Positions 25,934-34,860 are shown, counted from the stretch's first letter. The stretch is 64,000 nucleotides of DNA from Geomicrobium halophilum (GCF_014207655.1 NZ_JACHHJ010000006.1:62001-126000), one strand, 5' to 3'. Translations and numbers: made by a program. Notes: generated by a model from the sequence alone, not told the origin.

Positions 25934-26115
25934 TGTTCAAAAAGTCCGGGACACGCTGGCGCTTTGCTCCTTTGAAAAGAAACCCACTTTTCCTTTGTGA
26001 GAAGTGCATACTTTCGTGGTGCAAGCAGGATGCTCGAGACGGGCTTCCTTGCACTCCAGAGTATAAGGAAATCTAGACTCGCTATTTTGTGGCGATAAGC
26101 TAACCTTTTTGAACA
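25934..26115. mobile_element. MITE-like element with 11-bp terminal inverted repeats
   Basis: TGTTCAAAAAG (25934-25944) and CTTTTTGAACA (26105-26115) are perfect inverted repeats enclosing 182 bases with no reading frame of note. The inside (CTTTCGTGGTGCAAGCAGGA, about 26014-26033) is shared with the decayed copy at 34766-34860. The right end is shared with window positions 49-63. No clear target duplication is visible. Confidence 0.65.
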
Positions 26116-26127
26116 CGCACTATAAGT

Positions 26128-26406
26128 TTATTGTTGCTGGAGGCTGCCGCTACTTTCAAGCTTAACGACATTTTCTTTAGAAGCGCTGTCGATATCAGCG
26201 ACGATGGCGCGACCCTCAAATGAACCGTCATCGGTTTCAAAAATGAAATACATAGGGTCCTTTGAACTGACAGCGTCGAAGAGGAGGTTTTGTTCTTCCA
26301 CTCCGTAAAAAGTTGCTGTCCAATTTTCGTTATCGGTGACTTCCACATCTCCACGGCGGAAGTTAAATACTTTTCCATCTTTTGTTCTTAATGCATCTAC
26401 TTTCAT
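26128..26406 (-). CDS. small hypothetical protein
   Basis: 92 residues from ATG 26406, which has GAGGAGG eight bases upstream; the frame is open further but without a ribosome site. The product is acidic and beta-rich by eye (KVFNFRRGDVEVTD, NWTATFYGVEE, YFIFETDDGSFEGRAIVADI), with no membrane segment or signal peptide. It looks like a single small beta-barrel or Usp-unrelated adaptor, but I recognise no family. The MITE-like element ends 12 bases downstream of its stop. Confidence 0.7.
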   Translation of the reverse strand: MKVDALRTKDGKVFNFRRGDVEVTDNENWTATFYGVEEQNLLFDAVSSKDPMYFIFETDDGSFEGRAIVADIDSASKENVVKLESSGSLQQQ

Positions 26407-26552
26407 GATTAGTTCCTCCTCATTGCGGTCAAATATATCCTTTGTCCTATAAAATGTTTCCCTAAGGCGTTTGCTGATAAACATGAAATATTGGTATAGA
26501 TTACGATACAGTGATAGGATTATCCTATAAAAGAAAGGGTGACGCGGTATTT

Positions 26553-27734
26553 ATGGACGGGGCTGAAACGATGATTTTATACGGAATGAAAGTCGTAACT
26601 CGTGATCGAACCATAAAAAATGGCTATCTTCTGATGGAATCTGGGAAGATTAAAAGTGTCGGCGCCAACCTCGCAGAGAATGATTACCCAGGTGTTAAGC
26701 GTATACGCTATGACAAGGACGATATCGCTATTCCTGGATTTATTGATATCCATATCCATGGTGGATATGGCGTTGATGTTATGGATGCAGAACAGGGTGT
26801 GTTTGAAACATTAGGGAGGCAATTGCCCTCAGAAGGAACGACGTCGTATTTGGCAACGACGATTACACAGGCGGAAGATCAAACCAAACGCGCGCTGGAA
26901 CATGCCGCCTTTTTTCAAGGAGACAGTGGGCAGGCTGAACTTCTTGGCATTCACCTTGAAGGTCCTTTTATCAATGTAAAAAGAAAAGGTGCGCAGCCGC
27001 AAGAACACCTCCAAAACGGGGATGTTGAAAAATTCCAGATGTTTCAGGAGGCCTCGGATCAGAACATTCTAATTAGCACATATGCACCGGAGATTCCGGG
27101 CGGGGATGCTTTAACGAAGCATTTTAACGAAACAGGAGTGATTCCTTCCATTGGTCATTCTGATGCAACGCAAACCGAGGTAGAGGACGCAGTAAAAGCG
27201 GGGGCAAAACATGTGACGCACCTCTTTAACGGAATGAGGGGATTTCATCATCGGGAGCCCGGCGTGGTTGGTACTGCTTTTTCAACTGAATCGCTTATGA
27301 CTGAACTGATTGTCGATGGATTGCATAGCGTACCAGCGGCGGTGGTGGCAGCTTATCGGGCGATCGGCGCGCAGAATTTGATGTTGATTACCGATAGTAT
27401 GAGGGCGAAAGGTTTGCAAGACGGAACATATGACTTAGGTGGACAAGGTGTTACCGTTGAAAATGGACAGGCGGTTTTAGCTGACGGCACTCTCGCGGGA
27501 AGTATCGCGACGATGGAAACCTGCTTTTGTCGTATGCATCAATTTACGGATGCACCTCTTCATGAATTGGTGAAGATGACGTCTGCCAATCAGGCAGAAA
27601 CACTTGGGGTTTCGGAACGAAAAGGCGCTATACAACCCGGCATGGATGCGGATATCGTACTATTAAATAACCGTTGGAAGGTTAAAAATACCTGGTGCCG
27701 AGGGCAATTGGCGTATGAGGATAAGGAGTGGTAA
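26553..27734 (+). CDS. nagA: N-acetylglucosamine-6-phosphate deacetylase
   Basis: Removes acetate from GlcNAc-6-P in amino-sugar catabolism and cell-wall recycling. About 393 residues of amidohydrolase fold. The metal-binding DIHIHGG lies near residue 65-71, the catalytic HLEGPF near 135, GHSDA near 200, HLFNGM near 223 and the catalytic Asp in ITDSM near 280. AAAGGGTGA is upstream of ATG 26553; an alternative ATG at 26571 is possible. nagB begins one base after its stop codon with the ribosome site inside nagA, a tightly coupled nagAB operon. No GntR-type nagR follows, unlike in B. subtilis. Confidence 0.93.
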   Translation: MDGAETMILYGMKVVTRDRTIKNGYLLMESGKIKSVGANLAENDYPGVKRIRYDKDDIAIPGFIDIHIHGGYGVDVMDAEQGVFETLGRQLPSEGTTSYLATTITQAEDQTKRALEHAAFFQGDSGQAELLGIHLEGPFINVKRKGAQPQEHLQNGDVEKFQMFQEASDQNILISTYAPEIPGGDALTKHFNETGVIPSIGHSDATQTEVEDAVKAGAKHVTHLFNGMRGFHHREPGVVGTAFSTESLMTELIVDGLHSVPAAVVAAYRAIGAQNLMLITDSMRAKGLQDGTYDLGGQGVTVENGQAVLADGTLAGSIATMETCFCRMHQFTDAPLHELVKMTSANQAETLGVSERKGAIQPGMDADIVLLNNRWKVKNTWCRGQLAYEDKEW

Positions 27735-27735
27735 C

Positions 27736-28488
27736 ATGGACGTTATTGTCGTAAAAGACTACGAAAGTTTAAGCACCCAGGCCTGTCGAATGGTAAGCGG
27801 GCAGGTGCAGTCAAAAGCTAATAGTGTACTAGGGTTAGCTACCGGGGGGACCCCTGAAGGAATGTATCAGGCCCTCATTGAAGAATACGCCGCTGGTAAT
27901 CTTTCCTTTCAAGAAACACGGACCTTTAATCTTGACGAATACATTGGGCTGCCAACCGATCACTCCCTTAGTTACCATTCATATATGTACAAACAATTGT
28001 TTAACCACATTGACATCCCGCCTGAGAATATCCATTTGCCGGATGGTAATGCTTCTGACTTACAAGCAGAATGCAAAAAATACGAGGCGTTCATTCACGA
28101 AGCTGGGGGGATCGATTTACAGATCTTAGGTCTTGGTCACAATGGTCATATTGGATTTAATGAGCCAGAGACTTCTTTTGCTTCAAGGACCCACATTATC
28201 GAACTTGATAACGAAACAAGAGAGGCCAATGCCCGCTTTTTTGAGCAGAAAGAGGATGTACCAAAGAGAGCAATTACAATGGGGATCGAGACCATCTTAT
28301 CAGCGAGGAAAGTGCTTGTACTCGTGTCAAGCGCTGATAAGGCTGAAGCCGTCAAAGATATGGTTTGTCGAGAGATAACCAGCGCTTTTCCGGCCACTGT
28401 TTTGCAAAAGCACCCGGCAGTCACTGTTCTCGTCGATGAAAAGGCCGCCTTACGTCTGCCACAAGAGAGGATCACTCGCTATGAATAG
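27736..28488 (+). CDS. nagB: glucosamine-6-phosphate deaminase
   Basis: Converts GlcN-6-P to fructose 6-phosphate and ammonia, the reverse of what GlmS (41243) supplies. About 250 residues. LGLATGGTPEGMY lies near 34-46, and FNLDEYIGL holds the catalytic Asp near 70. GLGHNGHIGFNEP near 133 holds the catalytic Asp/His-type residues, followed by the substrate loop SxDKAEA. AAGGAG at 27721-27726 fits ATG 27736. The stop is followed by about 300 bases without a gene. Confidence 0.94.
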   Translation: MDVIVVKDYESLSTQACRMVSGQVQSKANSVLGLATGGTPEGMYQALIEEYAAGNLSFQETRTFNLDEYIGLPTDHSLSYHSYMYKQLFNHIDIPPENIHLPDGNASDLQAECKKYEAFIHEAGGIDLQILGLGHNGHIGFNEPETSFASRTHIIELDNETREANARFFEQKEDVPKRAITMGIETILSARKVLVLVSSADKAEAVKDMVCREITSAFPATVLQKHPAVTVLVDEKAALRLPQERITRYE

Positions 28489-28789
28489 AATCAAGGTAAA
28501 AGAGGAGTTGGACCTAGGGAATAACGACTGGGAGGATTTATAGGCTAGGTGAAAGGCGGTTGTTGACCTCGTACGTTACTACCTACCGGGCGAGCCCAGT
28601 ATACGTTTATTCAGCAAGTGGATCGTTTCCTTGAGCCTCATAAGTCAAGTTGTTGGTTCATAGGTATATCATTGGGTCAATCAAGAGCCACATTTTTTGT
28701 AAGAAAATGTGTCTTCATACGACACAATTTATGATATGATATGTAATGATGTTGGTTCGATGAAAAAATTGGACGCATGAAAGATAAGA
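28489..28789. other. intergenic region between nagB and the hydrolase operon
   Basis: No convincing gene. An A+T-rich hairpin CACATTTT/AAAATGTG lies at about 28690-28711, and TATGATATGAT near 28731-28742 could serve as a -10 for the downstream operon. A 20-codon frame beginning inside the nagB 3' end (28481-28543) is too short to call. Confidence 0.5.
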
Positions 28790-29587
28790 ATGGGGCGTAT
28801 TCACGTGTTTATAGATATAAATGGCAGCCAGGTTCACTACCATCGCTCGGGTCAGGGGAAAGATGTGCTTCTTTTACATGGCTGGGGAGCCAATATTGAT
28901 ACGTTTGCTCCTGTTCACCGTAATCTTGAGCAGTATTTTACCGTTTGGTCGATTGATTTTCCAGGATTTGGCGAAAGCTCGGAACCACCGGAGCCGTGGA
29001 GTGTAGATGACTATACGAATATGTTAGACACATTTATTAAAGAAAATGGGATTGAGCGCCCAATCTTAATTGGTCATTCATTTGGAGGCAGGGTATCGAT
29101 TCGTTATGCTTCTGATCGTGACGTTCATAAAATCATTTTAGTGGATAGCGCAGGGATTAAACCGAAGCGCAGTTGGAAATATCATGCTAAGGTTTATACA
29201 TATAAAGCAAGTAAATTAGTTTTGAATTTGCCAGGCTTAAAATCTCGTAAAGATGATATTCTTGCAAACGTAAAGAAGAGACTAGGTTCTACAGATTATC
29301 AGAATGTATCAGGTGTCATGCAGCAAACGCTTGTGAAAGTGGTAAATGAAGATTTACAACACTATTTACCCAAAATATCAGTGCCTTCTCTGCTCGTTTG
29401 GGGTGAGCACGACGACGCTACACCTGTGTCCGATGGGAGAACCATGGAAGAAAAGATCCCGGACGCTGGTCTTGTCGTTTTAAAGGGCGCAGGTCATTAT
29501 GCTTATCTTGATAACCTCCAAGAATTTTTGATTATCCTGAACCATTTCCTGGATAAAGATAAGGAGGCCCGAAAGACGAATGAATAG
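28790..29587 (+). CDS. alpha/beta hydrolase
   Basis: 265-residue serine hydrolase. The oxyanion region HGWGAN lies near residue 30, the nucleophile elbow GHSFGG near 96, Asp in WGEHDDATP near 208 and the catalytic His in GAGHYAYLD near 240, so the triad is complete. No signal peptide. The start is uncertain: ATG 28790 has only a weak AAGATAAG site, and GTG 28805 is an alternative. Its last eight bases overlap the Mur ligase gene. In several Firmicutes the same trio hydrolase-Mur ligase-Ddl occurs, so it probably acts on a cell-wall-related ester or amide. Substrate unknown. Confidence 0.8.
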   Translation: MGRIHVFIDINGSQVHYHRSGQGKDVLLLHGWGANIDTFAPVHRNLEQYFTVWSIDFPGFGESSEPPEPWSVDDYTNMLDTFIKENGIERPILIGHSFGGRVSIRYASDRDVHKIILVDSAGIKPKRSWKYHAKVYTYKASKLVLNLPGLKSRKDDILANVKKRLGSTDYQNVSGVMQQTLVKVVNEDLQHYLPKISVPSLLVWGEHDDATPVSDGRTMEEKIPDAGLVVLKGAGHYAYLDNLQEFLIILNHFLDKDKEARKTNE

Positions 29588-31181
29588 TCTACTTATTATT
29601 TTACTCATCGTCGCCTGGGCGGTTTATAACACGGTTCGTATCAAAAAAAATGTACACATGTTGCAGCTTAATTCCTATCGGAATGAACGTTATTTTCGCT
29701 GGATGAAAGAACATCCGGAAAAGGCGATTTATCTCCGTGATATTTGGCCGGCATTATCTTTTGTATTCTTATTACCGTTATGGGGTTCCTGGTGGTTCTG
29801 GCTAGCCATGATTTGGGCGATTGCTAGCTATATTTTATTGACCGTCAATCGCCCGAAAACCGCAGAGAAGAAGAAGCTTGCCATCACTCCTCGCGTCAAG
29901 CGGCTATTTATGACAACAGGGGTGCTCTATGTGCTCGTTATGGCCCTTTCCTTACTGATTGGCTTTAATGACACGTTTGCTCTTGCCTGGTTTTTGCTTA
30001 TTCTTGTGCTTTCTAATTTCCTATCTTATTTTATGGTGTTGATCGCCAATACGATTAATATGCCCATTGAATCCCAAGTCCATCAATATTATTTTAATGA
30101 TGCTGAAAAAATCATTCGTTCATCGCCCGATCTTGAAGTGATTGGTGTGACTGGAAGTTATGGAAAGACCAGTACAAAGCATATTTTAAAAGAAGTGTTA
30201 GCAAGCGAATATAACGTGTTGATGACGCCAGAAAGCTATAATACAAAAATGGGTGTAACAAGGACGATCCGTACGTACCTGAAACCCTATCACGAACTGT
30301 TTATTGCCGAAATGGGTGCGAAGCAGGAGCATGATATTCAGGATATTTGTGAGCTTGTTCATCAAAAATACGGGATCATTACAGCCATTGGTGAGCAGCA
30401 TTTAGAAACGTTTAAAACCCTCGACAATATTAAGAAAACAAAATTTGAGCTCGTTGAAACGCTGCCTAATAATGGCACGGCTTTTCTCAATAAAGACGAT
30501 GAAAATATCAACTCCTATCAGCAAAAGAATAATTGCCGGACCATGTATTACGGCATTGATGCCGATGATTTACATTACCGAGCAAAAGACATTCAGTATT
30601 CAGCGAAGGGAACGACATTTACAGTTTTAAAATATGATGGCACGAACGTCCAGATTGAGACAAGATTATTGGGGCGGCATAACATCTATAATATTCTGGC
30701 GGCCATTGCGATCGGCTCGGAGAAAAATATTTCGCTCGAAAAGATGGCCCGCGCGATCAAGGGCGTGAACCCGGTCCCCCACCGTCTCGAGTTGAGGAAA
30801 ACAAGCGAGCAATTGACGCTCATCGATGATAGCTTTAACTCTAACCCCACTGGGGCTAAAATGGCTGTTGAAGTGCTTGGTTCCATGCCTGAGAAGAAAT
30901 TACTTGTAACACCTGGAATGATCGAGCTGGGCGATCGGGAATATGAACTGAATAAAACGCTGGCCCATCAAGCTGCTGAAGTCTGTGATTTTATTATTCT
31001 CGTCGGCAAAAAGCAGACACGGCCGCTTCAAGACGGCTTAGTGGAAGCTGGGTACCCGGAGGCGCAATCCTATGTCGCTTTTGACTTGCATGATGCGTTG
31101 CAAAAAATGCGTGAGGTGACGGCCGATCAATCTTCAGTTGTTTTATTGGAAAATGATTTGCCTGATACGTTCAATGAATAG
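29580..31181 (+). CDS. membrane-anchored Mur ligase (MurF-like)
   Basis: 533 residues. About the first 165 carry hydrophobic segments (an N-terminal one, one near 55-90 and two near 115-160), absent from ordinary cytosolic MurF. The ATP-binding P-loop GVTGSYGKTST follows near residue 191, the central Mur domain has EMGAKQEHDI near 242, and the C-terminal ligase domain has DDSFNSNPTGAKMAVE near 418. MurF normally adds D-Ala-D-Ala to UDP-MurNAc-tripeptide; the DDSFNSNP stretch is typical of MurF. Since ddl follows, that dipeptide is the likely second substrate. The membrane domain suggests the acceptor is lipid-linked or that the enzyme works at the inner face of the membrane. Confidence 0.82.
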   Translation: MNSLLIILLIVAWAVYNTVRIKKNVHMLQLNSYRNERYFRWMKEHPEKAIYLRDIWPALSFVFLLPLWGSWWFWLAMIWAIASYILLTVNRPKTAEKKKLAITPRVKRLFMTTGVLYVLVMALSLLIGFNDTFALAWFLLILVLSNFLSYFMVLIANTINMPIESQVHQYYFNDAEKIIRSSPDLEVIGVTGSYGKTSTKHILKEVLASEYNVLMTPESYNTKMGVTRTIRTYLKPYHELFIAEMGAKQEHDIQDICELVHQKYGIITAIGEQHLETFKTLDNIKKTKFELVETLPNNGTAFLNKDDENINSYQQKNNCRTMYYGIDADDLHYRAKDIQYSAKGTTFTVLKYDGTNVQIETRLLGRHNIYNILAAIAIGSEKNISLEKMARAIKGVNPVPHRLELRKTSEQLTLIDDSFNSNPTGAKMAVEVLGSMPEKKLLVTPGMIELGDREYELNKTLAHQAAEVCDFIILVGKKQTRPLQDGLVEAGYPEAQSYVAFDLHDALQKMREVTADQSSVVLLENDLPDTFNE

Positions 31182-31202
31182 TTTGGGGGAAGGAAAAAAC
31201 TT

Positions 31203-32426
31203 ATGAAAACAAGAGTTGGTGTGTTTTTCGGGGGGATCTCGGTTGAACATGAAGTTTCCGTGATTTCAGGGTTGCAAGCCATCGACGCGATGGATCTCAA
31301 TCGCTATGAACCGATTCCCATCTATATGGCAAAAGACCGGACTTGGTATACCGGTGAACGATTGACCGATATTGAAGCCTATAAAGATTTGGACGGTCTG
31401 TTGCAGGAGGTGCAAAAGGTTACCCCCGTCGCTGCTGATAACGGCGGGGTTGTTTTGCAGAAAAAACCAGTCCCAAAGTTTGGAAAAAGAGACGTCGCGC
31501 AAATTGATGTTGCCTTTCCTGTACTGCATGGAACATTTGGTGAAGACGGTGCGCTGCAAGGATTCTTTGAATTGTTAAATGTTCCATATACAGGCTGTGA
31601 CGTCGCGGCTTCTGGAGCCGGAATGGACAAAATTACAATGAAGCAGATGCTAAGAGATGAAGGGGTGCCTGTGCTTGAAGATGTCTGGTTTTACCAGCAT
31701 CAATGGGCAGAGCAACAGGAAGCGCTGCAAAGTAAGATTGAAGAAAACCTGGGTTATCCCGTCATCGTCAAACCTGCAAACCTTGGTTCAAGTGTCGGTA
31801 TTGGCATCGCAAGAGACAGCGGTTCACTTGAGTCAGTTGTGGAAGAAGCACTAACGTTTGCCCCCAAACTTGTTGTAGAACCTTTAATTTCCAACTTGAC
31901 GGAAGTAAATTGCTCGGTACTTGGAGACCCCGAGGAAATGAAAACGTCCGCTTTAGAAGAAGTGCTGAAAACCGAAGATATCTTAAGTTACGCGGATAAA
32001 TATCAGGGAGGCTCCGGAGGCAAAGGAGATCAATCGGGCACAAAAGGCGGCAGTGGGATGGAAAGCACTGACCGGATCATCCCGGCCCCGGTTTCTGAGG
32101 AACTTTCAGAGGAAATTCGTACGTTAGCCAAAGATACATTTCGGATTCTCGGTGGCAGTGGTGTGGCTCGGATTGATTTCATGATTGATAAAAAAGACGA
32201 AAAAGTGTATGTGAATGAAATTAACACGATCCCAGGATCACTTTCATTTTACCTATGGGAGCCTGTTGGGAAAGATTTTACGGCACTCACTCATGAAATG
32301 ATTCAACTAGCACTTAAACGCGAACGGAACCGGGAACGCTTAACGTTCTCTATTGACTCCAACTTGTTCTCGCTACAAGGAAACAACAATGGAAAAGGCG
32401 GGAAACAAGGTGGAAATAAGCGCTAA
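31203..32426 (+). CDS. ddl: D-alanine--D-alanine ligase with glycine-rich insert
   Basis: ATP-grasp ligase making D-Ala-D-Ala. 407 residues, about 40 more than usual. The N-terminus GVFFGGISVEHEVSVISG is the Ddl signature. VKPANLGSSVGI near 190 is the ATP-grasp site, and the metal-binding NEINTIPGSLSFY lies near 338-350. Extra length comes from a Gly/Ser/Lys-rich insert near residues 265-285, in the omega-loop region over the active site, and a Gly/Asn/Lys tail at the C-terminus. AGGAAAAAAC is upstream of ATG 31203. It closes a three-gene operon with the hydrolase and membrane Mur ligase, and a terminator follows. It may be a dedicated second Ddl. Confidence 0.88.
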   Translation: MKTRVGVFFGGISVEHEVSVISGLQAIDAMDLNRYEPIPIYMAKDRTWYTGERLTDIEAYKDLDGLLQEVQKVTPVAADNGGVVLQKKPVPKFGKRDVAQIDVAFPVLHGTFGEDGALQGFFELLNVPYTGCDVAASGAGMDKITMKQMLRDEGVPVLEDVWFYQHQWAEQQEALQSKIEENLGYPVIVKPANLGSSVGIGIARDSGSLESVVEEALTFAPKLVVEPLISNLTEVNCSVLGDPEEMKTSALEEVLKTEDILSYADKYQGGSGGKGDQSGTKGGSGMESTDRIIPAPVSEELSEEIRTLAKDTFRILGGSGVARIDFMIDKKDEKVYVNEINTIPGSLSFYLWEPVGKDFTALTHEMIQLALKRERNRERLTFSIDSNLFSLQGNNNGKGGKQGGNKR

Positions 32427-32445
32427 ATATACGCTGTATAAAAAG

Positions 32446-32479
32446 CTGGTACGGGGGTTTTCCCGAACCAGTTTTTTTT
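32446..32479 (+). terminator. terminator of the hydrolase-mur-ddl operon
   Basis: CTGGTACGGG pairs with CCCGAACCAG (one mismatch) around a short loop, followed by eight T. Confidence 0.9.
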
Positions 32480-32557
32480 AGCAGATAAGGATTTCCCCAT
32501 AAAAGCTTGACGAAAAGCCAAGTTTTCTAATGCTATAAGATGAAGGACTAAAGCTGC

Positions 32558-32655
32558 GCGCCGCGCCGAAAAAGTTCCTCAAACGCTGAATAAAATGCCT
32601 AGCGCGCCGAATCATCTAGGTTGTGCGCTGAATAAGCGTGTTGCTGCGCCGAAAA
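32558..32655 (+). repeat. phased GCGCYGAA repeat array, locus C (five units)
   Basis: Five copies of (G/A)CGCYGAA. The core's final G lies at 32568, 32588, 32609, 32630 and 32651, giving steps of 20, 21, 21 and 21. The spacers are A+T rich and unrelated. It sits between the ddl terminator and the MDR reductase gene. Remnants of the same wording (TTTCGCTCGCGCTCG) continue to about 32680. Confidence 0.75.
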
Positions 32656-32791
32656 AACCATTTCGCTCGCGCTCGATCATTCGCCCAAGAATTTTTCAAT
32701 GGACGGGAAAGAACTTTTGAAGCATTGCACTAGTTTAAAGGGGAGAGTAATTGGGAACAGATTATAGAATCACTATTCAGGAGGAATTATC

Positions 32792-33808
32792 ATGAGGCAA
32801 ATTATATTACATGAAAGACCCGATGGTATGCCGACAAAAGATACGTTTCAATATCAAGAAGTGGACGTTCCTGCTCAAAAAAGCGGAGAGGTGCTATTAA
32901 AGACGCTGTATTTGTCTGTGGATCCTTATATGCGCGGGCGGATGTCAGATCTTCCTTCGTATGTGGAGCCTTTTCAGGTGGGTAAGCCTTTAAATGGGGG
33001 AATAGTAGCAGAAGTTATTGAATCAGATGGTTCCGTATTGAATACGGGGGATATCGTGACAGGTGCGTTACCTTGGCAAGAGTATATCGCGGTTTCACCG
33101 GATGAATTACGACGGGTGGATGTGCATGGAGTTCCGATTTCATCAGCGCTTGGCGTTCTTGGAATGCCTGGCTTAACTGCATATTTTGGAATGTATCATA
33201 TTGGTGAGCCAAAAGAAGGGGAGACCGTTGTGGTATCTGGCGCAGCTGGAGCCGTTGGTTCACTTGCAGGGCAACTGGCAGCAAAACGCGGGGCCCGTGT
33301 CACTGGCATTGTTGGCTCAAGGGAGAAAGCCGACTATATAGTGGAAAAGCTAGGATTTGATAATGCTGTCAATTATAAAGAAGAAAATGTAAGCGATGCG
33401 TTAAAAGCGAAATGCCCCGATGGTATTGACGTTTATTTTGAGAATGTGGGTGGCGAGATTTCAGATGCGGTTTGGCCGCAGCTTAATACGTTTGCTCGTG
33501 TTCCGCTATGCGGTGCAATCGCGTCATACAATTTGGCAGAAGGAGAAAAAGACATTGGTTTACGTGTGCAAGGGCCCTTTATAAAATCCCGAGTAAAAAT
33601 GCAAGGTTTCATCGTCGGTGATTTTGCAAAACATTTTTCCGAAGCTTATCGCGAGTTGTCCTCGCTCGTTCAGTCAGGAGATATTTTGTTTGAAGAAACG
33701 ATTCATGAAGGATTTGATCAAGTACCTGATGCGTTTCTCGGTTTATTTACCGGTGAAAATATAGGAAAGCAATTAGTGAAAGTCGCAGCGCCAAACGGGG
33801 AGAAGTAG
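32792..33808 (+). CDS. NADP-dependent MDR oxidoreductase (YfmJ / leukotriene B4 dehydrogenase type)
   Basis: 338-residue zinc-free medium-chain reductase. YMRGRMSD near 49-56 is the family signature, and the cofactor motif VSGAAGAVGSLAGQLAA lies near 148-164. The lack of structural-zinc cysteines separates it from alcohol dehydrogenases. Relatives saturate alkenals, 15-keto-prostaglandins or curcumin with NADPH, so a detoxifying enoate or enone reductase is the best guess. CAGGAGGA precedes ATG 32792. Single-gene unit with its own terminator. Confidence 0.88.
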   Translation: MRQIILHERPDGMPTKDTFQYQEVDVPAQKSGEVLLKTLYLSVDPYMRGRMSDLPSYVEPFQVGKPLNGGIVAEVIESDGSVLNTGDIVTGALPWQEYIAVSPDELRRVDVHGVPISSALGVLGMPGLTAYFGMYHIGEPKEGETVVVSGAAGAVGSLAGQLAAKRGARVTGIVGSREKADYIVEKLGFDNAVNYKEENVSDALKAKCPDGIDVYFENVGGEISDAVWPQLNTFARVPLCGAIASYNLAEGEKDIGLRVQGPFIKSRVKMQGFIVGDFAKHFSEAYRELSSLVQSGDILFEETIHEGFDQVPDAFLGLFTGENIGKQLVKVAAPNGEK

Positions 33809-33871
33809 CCTGTAATGGTGGCGCAGCGTTTCATTTAGAGCGCATAGAAGGTTAGATGCGCTGGTTCTCTC

Positions 33872-33902
33872 AGGCAAGGTCTGGTGACTTTGCCTATTTT
33901 AA
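33872..33902 (+). terminator. terminator after the MDR reductase
   Basis: AGGCAAGGTC (33872-33881) pairs with GACTTTGCCT (33886-33895), ten pairs with one G-U, then ATTTTAAT. Confidence 0.7.
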
Positions 33903-33965
33903 TGGGTTTTTGGTATGAAATTCCAAAGGATGATTCAAGGATCCTTTAATGCTCTATATCGAACA

Positions 33966-34160
33966 TTAGGTGATGGTCCCTTTTTGCAAGAGATCGAAAA
34001 GGGAGGCTGTAAGGTTTCCGATATATTCAGGGACGACAGCAATGAAGAAAACCATCGCAAACACGAGCAAACAGAAGCTCATCTTGAACCATAATCGATA
34101 CCTGAAAAAATAAACAGCAAATCCACCTAAAGTGAATAATAAAACCATTGGACCATTCAT
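33966..34160 (-). CDS. small membrane protein (64 residues)
   Basis: Short product with two hydrophobic helices (MVLLFTLGGFAVYFFRYRLW; FCLLVFAMVFFIAVV) and a short polar C-terminus. A clear GGAGG seven bases before ATG 34160 supports it as a real gene. No family recognised and no informative neighbour: it lies between an MDR gene and a dead acetyltransferase. Confidence 0.55.
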   Translation of the reverse strand: MNGPMVLLFTLGGFAVYFFRYRLWFKMSFCLLVFAMVFFIAVVPEYIGNLTASLFDLLQKGTIT

Positions 34161-34221
34161 TATACCGCCTCCGAGTAAAAAGTAAATCTTTCATTCAAGA
34201 AATGGCTCATATGATAAAATA

Positions 34222-34628
34222 TCATCCTCCTGCTCTCCACTCTGATGCCAATATTCCCATAAAATATGTGTCATAATGATTTCCGTCAATATAAGCGTGA
34301 TTCCGTAGTTGCCCTTCTATTACAAATGGTATTTTTTATACAGGGCACAAGCATTATCGTCGTACCTCTAGTTGTCAAATATAATTTATTGAGACGAAGC
34401 TGATTACATTTTTTCCAAAACCTTGGCCTCTAGCTTCGGGGCAAGAAGGATGCCAATACTACTGGCTCTACCGTGTTCATATTCTATATTTTGAAGAAAA
34501 ACGTACCCAATGAGTTTATAATCCTCATTTTCAATGGCTAATAATAGATCGCCATTTTGCTTTTTTTCTCTACCTGATGTTATCCCTTTAAGAACTTTAT
34601 GATAGTCGAAGTGAGTGATGCGAAACAA
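34222..34628 (-). pseudogene. GNAT acetyltransferase, multiply frameshifted
   Basis: Remains of a RimJ/SpeG-type GNAT enzyme can be followed in three frames. 34628-34404 reads IGYVFLQNIEYEHGRASSIG followed by GILLAP. Then LRLNKLYLTTRG around 34380-34340 and NACALYKK near 34335 continue it. Finally EGQLRNHAYIDGNHYDTYFM, GILASEW runs to a stop at 34222. The order is right for the fold, but at least two frameshifts and a damaged acetyl-CoA loop (APKLEAKVLEKM in place of the usual RGKGYG) make it non-functional. Confidence 0.85.
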
Positions 34629-34765
34629 TAGTCTCTTGTTCCTTATAAAACTTCCCTGTTGACTGATTTCTCAAACTTGTAAAATCGAAGGTCGTAAGAA
34701 CACATTATATGTCGCTTTCCAAAAGCACTTATCTATTTTTTGTAAAAATTCTTATCCAAGATTCT

Positions 34766-34860
34766 TTATAAGTGCGTGTGAAGACCAGCTGCGAACATCC
34801 TGCTTGCACCACGAAAGCATTCCCTTCTCACGAAGGAAAAGGGGCTCTTTTCCGTGGATA
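34766..34860 (-). repeat. decayed copy of the MITE-like element
   Basis: CATCCTGCTTGCACCACGAAAG matches, in reverse orientation, the inside of the element at 25934-26115, as does the following CTTCTCACGAAGGAAAAG. The left end keeps GTGCGTGT, but the inverted repeat itself is lost and an internal piece of about 60 bases is missing. 34861-35119 shows nothing I can name. Confidence 0.6.
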
